Positions 51,231-60,927 of a stretch of DNA of 64,000 nt are shown piece by piece (within the stretch, counting starts at the first letter, position 1; every line of letters begins with the position of its first letter). Origin of the DNA: Collinsella aerofaciens (GTDB lineage: Bacteria; Actinomycetota; Coriobacteriia; Coriobacteriales; Coriobacteriaceae). The stretch is taken from positions 2,372 to 66,371 of the forward strand of contig NZ_JADNGN010000005.1 in the NCBI RefSeq assembly GCF_015553355.1, read 5' to 3'. The position numbers and the translations under genes are program-made. The notes beneath the pieces are model-generated. The model worked only from the letters and a program-made list of their open reading frames with translations, ran no database searches and was not told the DNA's origin.

Positions 51231-53348
51231 ATGACATCTGCTGTGGAGCGTGACGGTCGCGCCGTGGTGACCACATGCGGGGGATGCTATGCCGATTGCG
51301 CCTTTGCGGCACGCGTTGAGGACGGTCGCGTGGTGGCCGAGTTGCCGGTGCCGGGGCACCCGTGCGCGGCGCGAGCCCTGTGCGCCCGCGGACGGCATCG
51401 TCTGGCAATGCCGTTTGACGAGCGCGACTGCATTTTGCACCCCATGCGCCGCCGCCAGGATGGCTCGGGTTTCGATGCCGTGAGCTGGGACGAGGCGTTC
51501 TCGGATATTGCGGAGCGCCTCGCGGAGATTATTGACGAGCATAGTGCCCGTGCGCTGGGCATGACGCTCGGCGTGCCCTCGTTCGACCGCTACTGGGCGT
51601 ATCGTTTTATGCATGCGCTGGGTTCGCCCAACGTATACGGTGCCGATGGTGCCTGCGAGGTTAGCCGACTTACCGGTTGGGAGCACAGCCTGGGCTATAG
51701 TCCCGCCTCAGACCTGGCGCATACCGACTGCATCATGTACCTGGGGCGTTCCATTGTCGATTCGTCGACGATGGGGGCCGTTGATGCACTCAACGATGCG
51801 CGCCGGCGCGGGGCGAAGATCATCGTGGTCGACCCCCGGCGCAGCGGCTCGGCTGCGCTTGCCGACCGCTGGCTGCGCGTACGCCCGGGCTGCGACTTGG
51901 CGCTGCTGTTGGGTATTGCCCACGTGTTGATTGCCGAGGATCTGTACGACCACGAGTTCGTGGACCGCTATACCACGGGTTTTGACGAGCTAGCGCAGGC
52001 GGCCCGTCCTTGGACGCCCGAGTGGGCCGAGTCGATGTGCGACGTGCCGGCCGCAGAGATTGTCGCCACGGCGCGCGATCTCGCTGCCGCCGCGCCTGCC
52101 GCTGTGGTGGATGCGGGCTTTCATGGTGGCATCGGTATCGCGTATGCCAATAGCACCCAGACCGCGCGCGCTATCTGCTTGGTCGATGTGCTGCTGGGCT
52201 GCATCGGGCATGCGGGCGGCGCGCTCAATCCGCCCACGCCGCTTGTGTTGGGCGACCTCGATCCCACGCGCTTTGCGACGCCGCCGGTGCCGCGTGGGCC
52301 CAAGCTGGGGTCCGGGCGCTATCCGCTCGTCGATCCCGAGCGCGGCCTGTGCACGACCATCGGTCAGTCGATTCTTGCCGGCGATTTGCGTGGGCTCATC
52401 GTCTATGCCAGTAACCCTGGTGCGGGCTATGGCAATGCACAGGCTTGGTTGAGTATTTTGCAGCGGCTCGACTTGCTTGTGACGATTGATATTCGCTGGT
52501 CCGAGACGGCACGTGCTTCTGACTTCGTGCTGCCCGACGTGACGTATCTGGAGGCCGACCGCGGCGTGGGCACGGTCGTGGGCCGCAACGACGCGCGCGT
52601 GTTCTACCGCAACGCCGTGCTGACCGTTCAGCATGACGACACACGTCCCGGTCGGGAGATTTTTGCCGGTCTGGCGCAGGCGTGTGGCGTGGGCGAGTAC
52701 TTCCGGTTTACGTCTGACGATCTGGCGGCTGCCCAGGTGGCGCCTTTTGGGATCGATCTGGACGAGCTCAAGGAGCGCGGCTGGGCCGACACGGGTGTTG
52801 CGCTGCCGACGCGCACGGGTGAGCCGATGATTCCGCTTGCCGGCGGTAAGATTGCTCTGGCAAGTGACGTATGGGAGCGTGCTGGCCTGGGTCGTGTACT
52901 CGACTGGATCGCTCCCATGGTGGAGCCTGGCCCGGGGATGTTTCGCCTTATTAGCGGCAACCGTCCCTTTGAGTCGCACACCTAGCGAAGGCTTGCAGTC
53001 CAAGGTGCCGCCGAGGCTGGGTCGGACCTGGATGCCGTGCAGATGAATGCCGATGCTGCTGCGCATATGGGCATCGCCGACGGCGAGATCGTCGAACTCG
53101 TGAGCGATATGGGCCGCGACCGCGTGCGCGTGGAGACGACGCCGTATCTGCATCCGGCGTGCATCTTCACCTCGGCCGCCCCCGGTGGGCGTTCGTTTGG
53201 CGCCGATGCCGGTGACGCTCAGGCCCTGGGCGTCGGGCCGCTCGACCACACACCGCTGCGCTGGGACCCGTTGACGGGCGCCGCCCTTACTCAGGAAAAC
53301 GCCGTTCGCGTGGAAAAGATCGCAGAGCACGAGGATAATAACGAGTAA
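51231..53348 (+). pseudogene. Molybdopterin oxidoreductase interrupted by an in-frame TAG
   Basis: First part 51231-52985, 584 residues: 4Fe-4S motif TTCGGCYADCAFAARVEDGR, Mo-ligand region VYGADGACEVSRLTGWEHSL, IIVVDPRRSGSAALADRWLR and SDFVLPDVTYLEADRGVGTV. A TAG at 52983-52985 ends it after SGNRPFESHT. The same frame continues: RRLAVQGAAEAGSDLDAVQM, then NADAAAHMGIADGEIVELVS, a molybdopterin-dinucleotide-binding C-domain, to 53348. TGG instead of TAG gives an unbroken family-like protein of 705 residues. A nonsense mutation, sequencing error or unusual read-through. Electron donor or acceptor unknown; selA follows in the same direction. Confidence 0.82.
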
Positions 53349-53400
53349 TTGACTCAGCTGATGTATTCGACTGATCCACGTTTCTTTTGAAAGGCCGCAC

Positions 53401-54858
53401 ATGAGCGATTGCCAGAACATGTCCGATGAGGTACGCGCCCGCCTGCGCGCCATTCCTTCCGTCAACGAGCTGCTTGCCGAGTGGCCGGTTGTGAAGGCGG
53501 CGGGGGAGACCTGCGACGCGGTGGCGCATGCCGCCGTCACGGCCGAGCTCGACGAGGAGCGCGCCGCCATTCGCGCCGGTGCCGCCCCGCGCTCTAAGCG
53601 CGACCTGGCCTCGGCCATCGAGTGGCGTGCGCACCGCTCCGCGTTGCCGAGCCTGCGCCCCGCCGTCAACGCTACGGGCGTGGTCATCCATACCAACTTG
53701 GGCCGCGCCCCGCTCGCGGAGTCGGCGGCAAAGGCCGTGGCCGAGGTCGCGCGCGGGTACAGCACACTCGAGTACAGCGTGGACACCTGCTCGCGTGGGT
53801 CGCGCAAGGAACATGCCGCGCAGCTGATCCGCTCGCTTACCGGTGCCGAGGACGCGCTGGTCGTTAATAACAACGCCGCCGCTGTGCTGCTGGTGCTGGC
53901 GACCCATGCCGCAGGCAAAGAGGTCATCGTCAGTCGCGGCGAGCTTGTCGAGATTGGCGGCAGCTTCCGCATCCCCGATGTTATGGAGGCCTCGGGTGCC
54001 AAGCTCGTTGAGGTCGGCGCCACCAACCGCACGCACCTGGCAGATTATGAGCAAGCCATCACACCCGATACGGCCATGATCCTCAAGGTCCATCCTTCCA
54101 ACTATCGCATCGAGGGCTTTCACGAGGAGGTGGGCTCTCGGGAGCTTGCCGCCCTGGCCCACAAGCATGGCCTGCTGTTCTACGAGGACCAGGGGTCGGG
54201 CGCGCTGTTGCCCGACGACATCTTGGTGCGCGGAGGCGAAGAAACCACGCCGGCTTCGGTCTCGGCGGGGCTCGATATCGTGTCGTGCTCGGGTGATAAA
54301 CTGCTCGGTGCCGCACAGGCGGGCATTATCATGGGCCGTCGCGATCTGGTCCAGGCCTGCGGGTCGCATCCGCTTATGCGTGCCCTGCGCCCGGGCAAGC
54401 TCGCACTGACGGCGCTCGAGGCTACACTGCGCATTTACATGGATGGAGCGGATGTGGCCCATCGCGAGGTGCCGGTGCTCAACATGCTGACGCTTCCGCA
54501 GGCTCATCTGGAGCGTCGCGCACGCAAGCTGCGCGAGCTGATGGTGGCAGGCCTCGATAAGGCTGGCTGCCCGTGTGCCGTGCAGGTGGAGATCGTCGAG
54601 GAGTCGTCGACTCCCGGCGGCGGCTCGCTGCCTACCGTCGAGCTGCCTACGATGTGTGTGGCCGTCTGCCCTGTCGACGGGCGTCTGTCCGTCGACGCGC
54701 TCAAGCGCTCGCTCGTCCAAGATTTCGACACGCCGGTCGTCACGCGTGCCTCGCACGATCGCGTCCTGTTTGACGTGCGCACGCTCGTGGGTGACCGCGA
54801 TATCGAGACGGCGGCATCGACGTTCGTAGCGTGCGTTGAGAAGGCGATTGCTCGATGA
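53401..54858 (+). CDS. selA: L-seryl-tRNA(Sec) selenium transferase
   Basis: 485 residues, PLP-dependent. Markers: NATGVVIHTNLGRAPLAES, YSTLEYSVDTCSRGSRKEHA, EDALVVNNNAAAVLLVLATH and the PLP lysine loop VSCSGDKLLGAAQAGIIMGR. It converts Ser-tRNA(Sec) to Sec-tRNA(Sec) using selenophosphate from SelD. Its last codon overlaps selB's ATG. AAAGG precedes ATG 53401. Confidence 0.96.
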   Translation: MSDCQNMSDEVRARLRAIPSVNELLAEWPVVKAAGETCDAVAHAAVTAELDEERAAIRAGAAPRSKRDLASAIEWRAHRSALPSLRPAVNATGVVIHTNLGRAPLAESAAKAVAEVARGYSTLEYSVDTCSRGSRKEHAAQLIRSLTGAEDALVVNNNAAAVLLVLATHAAGKEVIVSRGELVEIGGSFRIPDVMEASGAKLVEVGATNRTHLADYEQAITPDTAMILKVHPSNYRIEGFHEEVGSRELAALAHKHGLLFYEDQGSGALLPDDILVRGGEETTPASVSAGLDIVSCSGDKLLGAAQAGIIMGRRDLVQACGSHPLMRALRPGKLALTALEATLRIYMDGADVAHREVPVLNMLTLPQAHLERRARKLRELMVAGLDKAGCPCAVQVEIVEESSTPGGGSLPTVELPTMCVAVCPVDGRLSVDALKRSLVQDFDTPVVTRASHDRVLFDVRTLVGDRDIETAASTFVACVEKAIAR

Positions 54859-56822
54859 GTGAGGTTAAAGCGCTGGTGGAGTGTCCCGTTATCGTTGGCA
54901 CGGCGGGCCACGTTGACCATGGTAAGTCGGCACTGATCGAGGCGTTGACCGGCAAGAATCCCGACCGTCTGGAGGTTGAGCGCCGTCGCGGTATGACCGT
55001 GGAGCTGGGCTTTGGCGAGCTGGCACTGCCAAGTGGCAAGATCGTTGGCCTGGTCGACGTGCCGGGCCACGCGCATTACTTGCGCGCCATGGTGCAGGGC
55101 GCCACGGGCATCGACGTGGCGGTGCTGGTGGTTTCGGCTGTCGAGGGCGTGATGCCGCAGACCCGCGAGCACGTGCATGTGCTGGAGCTGCTGGGCGTTA
55201 CGCATATGGTGGTCGCGCTGACGATGTGCGACCTGGCCGATAGCGAGATGGTTGATCTGGCCGAGCTCGATGTCGATGACTTTTTGTCGGGTACTGTGTT
55301 TGCGGGCGCGCCAATTGTGCCCGTGTCGTCTAAGACGGGCGAGGGGATTGACACGCTGTTGGCCGCGCTTGACGATCAGGTCGGTGCCTGCTGGGATTCC
55401 TGCCGCGACCGTGCCGAGCGCACCGATGCTGCGCCGCGCTTGCCGATTGACCGCTGCTTTACGATCAAGGGCGCCGGCACCGTCGTGACAGGGACACTGC
55501 ACGATGCGCCGGTTGCGGTGGGCGATGAGCTCGTCGCGCTGCCGTCGCGCACGGCCTGCCGCGTACGCGGGATCCAAGTGCATGGCGACACGCAGCAGGC
55601 GCTTCCCGGTCAGCGTGTGGCGCTCAACCTAGTTGGTGACGGTGTCGCAGCGCTTGACCGTGGCGAGATGCTGGGCGTGGCGGACCGCTTTGGCCAGACG
55701 TTGCGCTTTATGATGACGTTCACCTACCTGGGCCGCGAGGGCACCAAGCCGCGCGTGCTCGAGTCGGGCGCGCGTGTGCATGTGATGGCCGGCACGGCCG
55801 AGGTCGTCGGCCGCATCATGCTTTTGGAGGGCGAGGCCCCCATGGCGGTGGGCGAGACCCGTACCGTGCAGGTGCGCCTGGAGGACCCGCTGCCGCTGTG
55901 TGCCGGAGACCATGCCGTGGTGCTGTCGTATTCGCCCGTTATGCTTATTGGCGGCGGGCGTGTGCTGCTTTCGCGTTGCCGTCGTTCGCGCGAGCTTGCC
56001 GAAGGAGAGCGTGCGCTGTATGTGGCGCTTGAGGCCGGCGATATCGCGGGCGGTGTGGGCGCTTGGCTGGCGCTGCAGACGCTGCCGGTTACGACGGTTG
56101 ATGTTGCCGAGGCTTTGGATCTTCGTGTTGGCGAGGCCGATGCCGCACTGCGCGGATTGGTGGCGCAGGGCTCCGTTCGCAAGCTTGCCGCGGGCGATGC
56201 GGGCCTCTTGGCGGACGCCGTGGTGCTCGACGCCGCGATGGATGCACTGGCGGCGACCCTGTCAGCCATGCACGCGGCGGCTCCCAAGGAGACGGGCTTT
56301 ACGCCCGGCGCCGTTGCCCATGCTGCGTGGCCTGCCGCTGATGAAGGCGTTGCCGCGGCTCTGATTGCCGAGGGCTGCTCGCGTGGCGTGTGCGCCGCCG
56401 AGGGCGCCGAGGTGTTCGACCCGCACTCCGCTGCCGCCGCGGCGCGTGTGGTGCGCGAGGCCTGCGAACGTATCGTTGCCTTGCTGGACGAAGCCGGCCT
56501 GGATGCACCGACGTTGCCCGAGGTGGGCGAACAGCTGCAGCTCGGCCGCGACACCATGACGCGTGCCCTGCGCGAGCTTTCGCTTAAACGCGCGATCGTT
56601 AAGGTCGAGCGCGACGTTGCCCTGTCCGCTGCCGCCGAGGCCCATGCGCGTGAGCTCGTCGCCGCCGCCGTTGAGGCAGCCGGCGGCGCTGCCACCACGA
56701 GCGTGCTGCGCGAGGCCCTGGGCGTGTCGCGTAAACGTGCCATCAGTATCTTGGAGCACCTGGATGCCGTGCGCTTTACGGTGCTCGACAAGGATGCCGG
56801 CGGCCTGCGCTCCCTGCGCTAG
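54855..56822 (+). CDS. selB: Selenocysteine-specific elongation factor SelB
   Basis: 655 residues. G1 VGTAGHVDHGKSALIEALTG, G3 VDVPGHAHYLRAMVQGATGI, then domains II-III (VTGTLHDAPVAVGDELVALP). Residues from about 440 to the end are several winged-helix repeats, including LDEAGLDAPTLPEVGEQLQL and SVLREALGVSRKRAISILEH, which hold the SECIS-binding module. SelB delivers Sec-tRNA at UGA codons. Its target SECIS elements would be those of selD and fdhF here. Overlaps selA by four bases. Confidence 0.96.
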   Translation: MSEVKALVECPVIVGTAGHVDHGKSALIEALTGKNPDRLEVERRRGMTVELGFGELALPSGKIVGLVDVPGHAHYLRAMVQGATGIDVAVLVVSAVEGVMPQTREHVHVLELLGVTHMVVALTMCDLADSEMVDLAELDVDDFLSGTVFAGAPIVPVSSKTGEGIDTLLAALDDQVGACWDSCRDRAERTDAAPRLPIDRCFTIKGAGTVVTGTLHDAPVAVGDELVALPSRTACRVRGIQVHGDTQQALPGQRVALNLVGDGVAALDRGEMLGVADRFGQTLRFMMTFTYLGREGTKPRVLESGARVHVMAGTAEVVGRIMLLEGEAPMAVGETRTVQVRLEDPLPLCAGDHAVVLSYSPVMLIGGGRVLLSRCRRSRELAEGERALYVALEAGDIAGGVGAWLALQTLPVTTVDVAEALDLRVGEADAALRGLVAQGSVRKLAAGDAGLLADAVVLDAAMDALAATLSAMHAAAPKETGFTPGAVAHAAWPAADEGVAAALIAEGCSRGVCAAEGAEVFDPHSAAAAARVVREACERIVALLDEAGLDAPTLPEVGEQLQLGRDTMTRALRELSLKRAIVKVERDVALSAAAEAHARELVAAAVEAAGGAATTSVLREALGVSRKRAISILEHLDAVRFTVLDKDAGGLRSLR

Positions 56823-56838
56823 ATTGGCTGCTCGGTTT

Positions 56839-56846
56839 GGTAAAAT
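56839..56846 (+). promoter_or_regulatory. Extended -10 promoter before selC
   Basis: TGGTAAAAT (TG-G-TAAAAT) is an extended -10 element about 12 bases before the tRNA-Sec start. It suggests selC has its own start in addition to read-through from selB. Confidence 0.5.
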
Positions 56847-56858
56847 ACCTCCGCACTT

Positions 56859-56955
56859 GGGAACGGATGGGCTCCGGTGGGCTCCGCGGTCCTCAAAACC
56901 GTTGCGAGGCGTGCAAAACGTCTTGGATGTGTTCGATTCACATACGTTCCCGCCA
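56859..56955 (+). tRNA. selC: tRNA-Sec (anticodon TCA)
   Basis: 97 bases. Acceptor GGGAACG pairs with CGTTCCC; the anticodon loop CCTCAAA contains TCA inside an CGGT/ACCG stem; a long variable arm (GCGAGGCGTGC...) follows; the T-arm is ATGTG-TTCGATT-CACAT; CCA is encoded at 56953-56955. It lies 36 bases after selB. The base-8 pair appears mismatched (G/A). Confidence 0.9.
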
Positions 56956-57109
56956 TACGCTACCAGCGCTTTTGTGCTCGCGGTCTTGCTGCGTGCCGCA
57001 AAGGCGCTGTTTTGTTTTTGCACGAGCTTTTCGTAGCGCTGCTATTTCTGCGGCGGTATTTGGCTTCGTGTGTCGGGTTTCGAGCGTGCCGATGGAGGTG
57101 TTTTGCCGT

Positions 57110-57742
57110 ATGACTACCGTAAGACGGGCCGATCTTTCTTGTGTCGTCCAGGCGGGCGGGCTGTCCTCGCGCATGGGCTGCGATAAGGCGCGCATGCCTT
57201 TTTGCGGCGAGCCGCTCATCGAGCGCGTGCTGGGTCGGCTGGCGCCAGTTGCCGGCGAGTTGGTCGTGACGACTTCGCGTCCCAGCGAGCTTGCCTATCT
57301 TGAGGAGCACGCGTTTGGCGGCCTGGTGCCGCGTGTGGTGACGGACCTTGAAGGGTCGGCGGGCGCCATGCGCGGCATCGCGAGCTCGTTGGCCGCGGCC
57401 CGATTGCCGCTCGTGGCGATCGTCGCCTGCGATATGCCGTTTGTCTCGCCGGAACTCATCGGCGCGCTCGCCGATCGTGTTGAGGCCGAGGCACTCGACG
57501 TGTGCGTACCGCGCGAGGAGCGGGGGATTGAGCCACTGTGCGCCGTCTGGCGCCGCGAGGCCTGCGTGCCGATCGCTTGCGAGCTGCTTGCCGGTGACCG
57601 TCAGCGAATTCGCTGCCTGATCGACCGGGTGAACGCCGGGTATTTGGATGAGCCGCAGATCGTTAAGGCCGCGGGCTCCACGCTCTGCTTCGAAAACGTC
57701 AATACACCCGAGGAGTTTGCGGCGGCCGAGCTGCTCGCCTAG
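57110..57742 (+). CDS. mobA: Molybdenum cofactor nucleotidyltransferase MobA
   Basis: 210 residues from ATG 57110. N-terminal VQAGGLSSRMGCDKARMPFC has the GG..SSRMG nucleotide-binding signature; VTDLEGSAGAMRGIASSLAA and IVACDMPFVSPELIGALADR follow. MobA adds GMP to make the MGD cofactor for DMSO-reductase-type enzymes such as FdhF. A longer frame beginning at 56837 passes through selC and is rejected. GGAGG lies about eleven bases ahead. A cytidylyl version serving the molybdenum hydroxylase is also possible. Confidence 0.9.
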   Translation: MTTVRRADLSCVVQAGGLSSRMGCDKARMPFCGEPLIERVLGRLAPVAGELVVTTSRPSELAYLEEHAFGGLVPRVVTDLEGSAGAMRGIASSLAAARLPLVAIVACDMPFVSPELIGALADRVEAEALDVCVPREERGIEPLCAVWRREACVPIACELLAGDRQRIRCLIDRVNAGYLDEPQIVKAAGSTLCFENVNTPEEFAAAELLA

Positions 57743-57757
57743 ACGATTGGAGTTGCC

Positions 57758-58153
57758 ATGTCTCACGATATTTGTCCCGACACGGGAGAACCTTGCACTT
57801 GCGACGGGTCCGAACCCTGTACCTGCGGTTGCGGTGGCTGTGGACATACTGCGGAAGAGGAAGCGGCCGCCGCGGCGTATCGCGATGCACACCGCGAAGG
57901 CCCGTCCGGTGATGCTCTCGACCATGAACGCAAGATCATCGTGTCGTTCGACAGCACCTTCGATGTGATGGAATGCGAACAGCTGTGCCTTGCCGCCGGT
58001 GTTCCTGGGCGCATCATGCCGCTGCCCGGCTCCATTACCGCCGGCTGCGGGCTATGCTGGGCCATGCCGTTCTCGGGCGATGCGCTCGCCGCCTTCCGCG
58101 CCGCCACCGAGGGCCGCATAACCCCTGCCGACTATCATCAGCTCGTCCTCTAA
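57758..58153 (+). CDS. DUF3343 protein with Cys-rich N-terminal extension
   Basis: 131 residues. The first 30 residues are Cys-rich (CTCDGSEPCTCGCGGCGHTA), then come a linker and a DUF3343 domain: DSTFDVMECEQLCLAAGVPG, PGSITAGCGLCWAMPFSGD with the GCG motif. A paralogue of 30679-30930. It follows mobA by 15 bases in the same direction and sits before a molybdenum hydroxylase. The Cys cluster may bind metal or carry selenium; no evidence distinguishes these. Confidence 0.82.
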   Translation: MSHDICPDTGEPCTCDGSEPCTCGCGGCGHTAEEEAAAAAYRDAHREGPSGDALDHERKIIVSFDSTFDVMECEQLCLAAGVPGRIMPLPGSITAGCGLCWAMPFSGDALAAFRAATEGRITPADYHQLVL

Positions 58154-58410
58154 CCACCAACACCACCACAAAGGTGCCTGTCCCCAATGTGGTGGTTTGG
58201 AACACGTGGACGAAACAGGTTTGAAACACAGGTTTTGCACGTCAGGTGCTCAAAAACGCTTCTACCTGCATCGTAATCAAAACGAAACATCTGCTCGTCG
58301 CCTTATGCGAAACTTTGCTGCAACAGTGCGATATTATCCATACTCGATAAAGCTCGCGGCGCATGGGGCGCCTCGAACGACATTTTTCTTTTCCATCAAT
58401 TGGAGGAAGC

Positions 58411-59766
58411 ATGAGCTACACGCAGAAAGTTCTCGACGAGCTCAAGGCCCGCTATCCCGAGCAGCCTGAGTTCATCCAGGCCGCTACCGAGATCCTCGGC
58501 ACCATCCAGCCGGCGCTCGACGCCCATCCCGAGTACGAGGAGGCCGCCCTGCTTGAGCGCCTCGTCGAGCCCGAGCGCATCGTCATGTTCCGTGTCCCCT
58601 GGGTCGACGACCAGGGCAAGGTCCAGGTCAATCGCGGCTACCGCGTCGAGTTCAACTCTGCCATTGGACCCTACAAGGGCGGCCTGCGCTTTAACCCGAC
58701 GGTCACCCTGGGTATGCTCAAGTTCCTGGGCCTGGAGCAGATCCTCAAGAACAGCCTGACCACCCTTCCCATGGGCGGCGGCAAGGGCGGCTCCGACTTT
58801 GACCCCAAGGGCAAGTCCAACAACGAGATCATGCACTTCTGCCAGTCCTTCATGACCGAGCTCTATCGCCACATTGGCCCCAACACCGACGTTCCCGCCG
58901 GCGACCTGGGCGTTGGCGGCCGCGAGGTTGCCTACATGTTCGGTCAGTACAAGCGCCTGACCAACGAGTGGACCGGTGTCCTTACCGGCAAGGGCCTCTC
59001 CTTTGGCGGCTCGCTCGCCCGTACCGAGGCCACCGGCTACGGCCTGGTCTACTTTGTGGACGAGTACCTCAAGAGCCGCGGCGACTCCTTCGAGGGCAAG
59101 AACGTCGTCGTTCACGGCTCCGGTAACGTCGCTATCTACGCGGTCCAGAAGGTCGCTCAGCTCGGCGGCAAGGTGCTGGCCTGCTCCGACACCCATGGCT
59201 GGGTCGAGGATCCCGACGGCATCGACTACACCGTGCTCGAGCATGTCTACAACAAGAAGCGCTCCGGCCACGACAAGGGCGTCACGCTCGCTATGTACGT
59301 TGACGAGAAGCCCAACGCCGTGTGGCACGAGGGCGACGGCCGCGGCGTGTGGCAGCTGCCCTGCGACATCGCGCTGCCCTGCGCTCGCGAGAACACGCTG
59401 CTGCTCGAGGACGCCCAAGCGCTCGTCGCCAACGGCTGCAAGGTGGTCGGCGAGGGCGCGAACATGCCCACGACCATCGAGGCCACGACCTACTTCCAGG
59501 AGAACGGCGTCGCCTTTATGCCCGGTAAGGCTGCCAACGCCGGCGGCGTGCTCGTGTCCGGCCTGGAGATGAGCCAGAACGCCGAGCACCTGTCCTGGAC
59601 CTTCGAGGAGGTCGACGGCAAGCTCGAGCAGCTCATGCGCGGCATGTTCCACAACGTGGACGACACCGCCAAGGAGTACGGCGAGGAGGGCAATTTCGTC
59701 ATGGGCGCCAACATCGCCGGCTTCCTGAAGGTCGCCGACGCCATGCTCGCCCAGGGCGTCTGCTAA
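58411..59766 (+). CDS. gdhA: NADP-type glutamate dehydrogenase
   Basis: 451 residues, the usual size. Conserved FRVPWVDDQGKVQVNRGYRV, NSAIGPYKGGLRFNPTVTLG, PMGGGKGGSDFDPKGKSNNE and RTEATGYGLVYFVDEYLKSR, then the Rossmann GSGNVAIYAVQKVAQLGGKV. It makes glutamate from 2-oxoglutarate, ammonia and NAD(P)H; the family points to the NADP form. TGGAGGAAGC precedes ATG 58411. A terminator follows. Confidence 0.95.
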   Translation: MSYTQKVLDELKARYPEQPEFIQAATEILGTIQPALDAHPEYEEAALLERLVEPERIVMFRVPWVDDQGKVQVNRGYRVEFNSAIGPYKGGLRFNPTVTLGMLKFLGLEQILKNSLTTLPMGGGKGGSDFDPKGKSNNEIMHFCQSFMTELYRHIGPNTDVPAGDLGVGGREVAYMFGQYKRLTNEWTGVLTGKGLSFGGSLARTEATGYGLVYFVDEYLKSRGDSFEGKNVVVHGSGNVAIYAVQKVAQLGGKVLACSDTHGWVEDPDGIDYTVLEHVYNKKRSGHDKGVTLAMYVDEKPNAVWHEGDGRGVWQLPCDIALPCARENTLLLEDAQALVANGCKVVGEGANMPTTIEATTYFQENGVAFMPGKAANAGGVLVSGLEMSQNAEHLSWTFEEVDGKLEQLMRGMFHNVDDTAKEYGEEGNFVMGANIAGFLKVADAMLAQGVC

Positions 59767-59791
59767 ACCCTGCCTGACATAGCATGTAATG

Positions 59792-59824
59792 AGGCTCCCA
59801 GCTATCGCAGCTGGGAGCCTTTTC
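59792..59824 (+). terminator. Intrinsic terminator after gdhA
   Basis: AGGCTCCCAGCT (59792-59803) pairs with AGCTGGGAGCCT (59809-59820) across ATCGC, then TTT-CTTT. Confidence 0.92.
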
Positions 59825-59835
59825 TTTCCCGGAGG

Positions 59836-59941
59836 CGTGGGACAAATTAATCAGTAGTTCTTGTCCCAGGTGCGATAGTTGGTTCGAGCTTATTGCCGCA
59901 AGCGACCCTGGGGCAAAAACTACTGATAAATTTGTCCCACG
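59836..59941. repeat. Long imperfect inverted repeat
   Basis: The arms 59836-59870 and 59907-59941 are about 35 bases each, with several mismatches; ends begin CGTGGGACAAATT and finish AATTTGTCCCACG. The 36-base loop includes TGCCGCAAGCGA. It has no T-run and lies between gdhA and the molybdenum hydroxylase. Confidence 0.8.
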
Positions 59942-60012
59942 TGGCGTTCTTGTCGTTCGACGGCGTGCGGCCCCTCGTTTGGTACACTTAAAAGTACTGG
60001 ACAAGTGAAGAG

Positions 60013-60927
60013 ATGGGGGAGAACGTGCTCAAGTTCGGTACCTACGTCCGTGTTGGAAACGCGGCCGAAGCCTATGAGCTCTTACAGAAGAACCGCAACA
60101 ACAAGATTGTGGGCGGCGGCATCTGGATGCGCCTGGGTTCGCGTCGCGTGGCGACGGCGATTGACCTTTCGGCCTGCGGACTCGATCAGATCGAGGAGAC
60201 CGAGACCGAGTTTCGCATCGGTGCCATGTGCACCCTGCGCCAGCTCGAGCGTCATGCCGGGCTCAACGCGCTTGTCAACAATGTCTTTGAGTTTGCTGTC
60301 CACGACATTGTGGGCGTGCAGCTGCGCAATACCGCCACGGTGGGCGGCAGCATCTACGGTCGCTTTGGCTTCTCGGACGTTCTCTCCGCCTTTCTCGCGC
60401 TCGATTCCTATGTTGAGCTGACGGGCGCCGGTCGCGTGCCGCTCGCCGAGTTCGTGGACATGGGCTACGTGCGCGACGTGATCGAGCACGTCGTGGTCGT
60501 TAAGCACGACTATCGCGCGAGCTACGAGGCCGTGCGCAAAGCCGCGACCGACTTCCCCTCGCTTAACGTCACTGCCGCCTGGTGGGATAACTCCTGGCAC
60601 CTCACCGTGGGTGCCCGCCCGCTGCGTGCGACCCTGCTGCAGGGCGAGGCGTGCGGCCTGTTGAGCGAGCAGCCTTCCGAGGACGAGCTTCGAGCCCTTG
60701 CCACATCCGTGCGCGCGCTGAGCTACGGCACCAACATGTGGGGTTCGGCCGACTACCGTCGTCGTATCTCGGCCCCGCTTGCCGTACAAGCCGTGCGCCG
60801 TGCCGCGGGCATCGAGCTTTCGGCCGCGCTTGCCCACGAGCTCGAGACCGTGCAGATCCCCAAGTTCGCCACGGACGAGTATTCCTGCCGCCGCGTGCCC
60901 GGCGTCGATTCTAGCGAGGTGCGCTAA
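60013..60927 (+). CDS. Molybdenum hydroxylase FAD-binding subunit
   Basis: 304 residues. FAD-binding domain of the CO dehydrogenase/xanthine dehydrogenase type: NKIVGGGIWMRLGSRRVATA, IGAMCTLRQLERHAGLNALV, QLRNTATVGGSIYGRFGFSD. The C-terminal domain ends ATDEYSCRRVPGVDSSEVR. It passes electrons from the Fe-S subunit to NAD or ferredoxin. It overlaps the next gene by one base. The sequence begins with ATG 60013; the role follows its neighbour. Confidence 0.9.
   Translation: MGENVLKFGTYVRVGNAAEAYELLQKNRNNKIVGGGIWMRLGSRRVATAIDLSACGLDQIEETETEFRIGAMCTLRQLERHAGLNALVNNVFEFAVHDIVGVQLRNTATVGGSIYGRFGFSDVLSAFLALDSYVELTGAGRVPLAEFVDMGYVRDVIEHVVVVKHDYRASYEAVRKAATDFPSLNVTAAWWDNSWHLTVGARPLRATLLQGEACGLLSEQPSEDELRALATSVRALSYGTNMWGSADYRRRISAPLAVQAVRRAAGIELSAALAHELETVQIPKFATDEYSCRRVPGVDSSEVR

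Noticed and set aside
52983-52985. TAG as a pyrrolysine codon
   Set aside because: No pylT/pylS-type genes in the window, no known Pyl site in this family, and a Trp codon (TGG) fits better.
56837-57109. N-terminal extension of mobA
   Set aside because: It is the tRNA-Sec sequence translated in frame; the MobA signature begins at about 57120.
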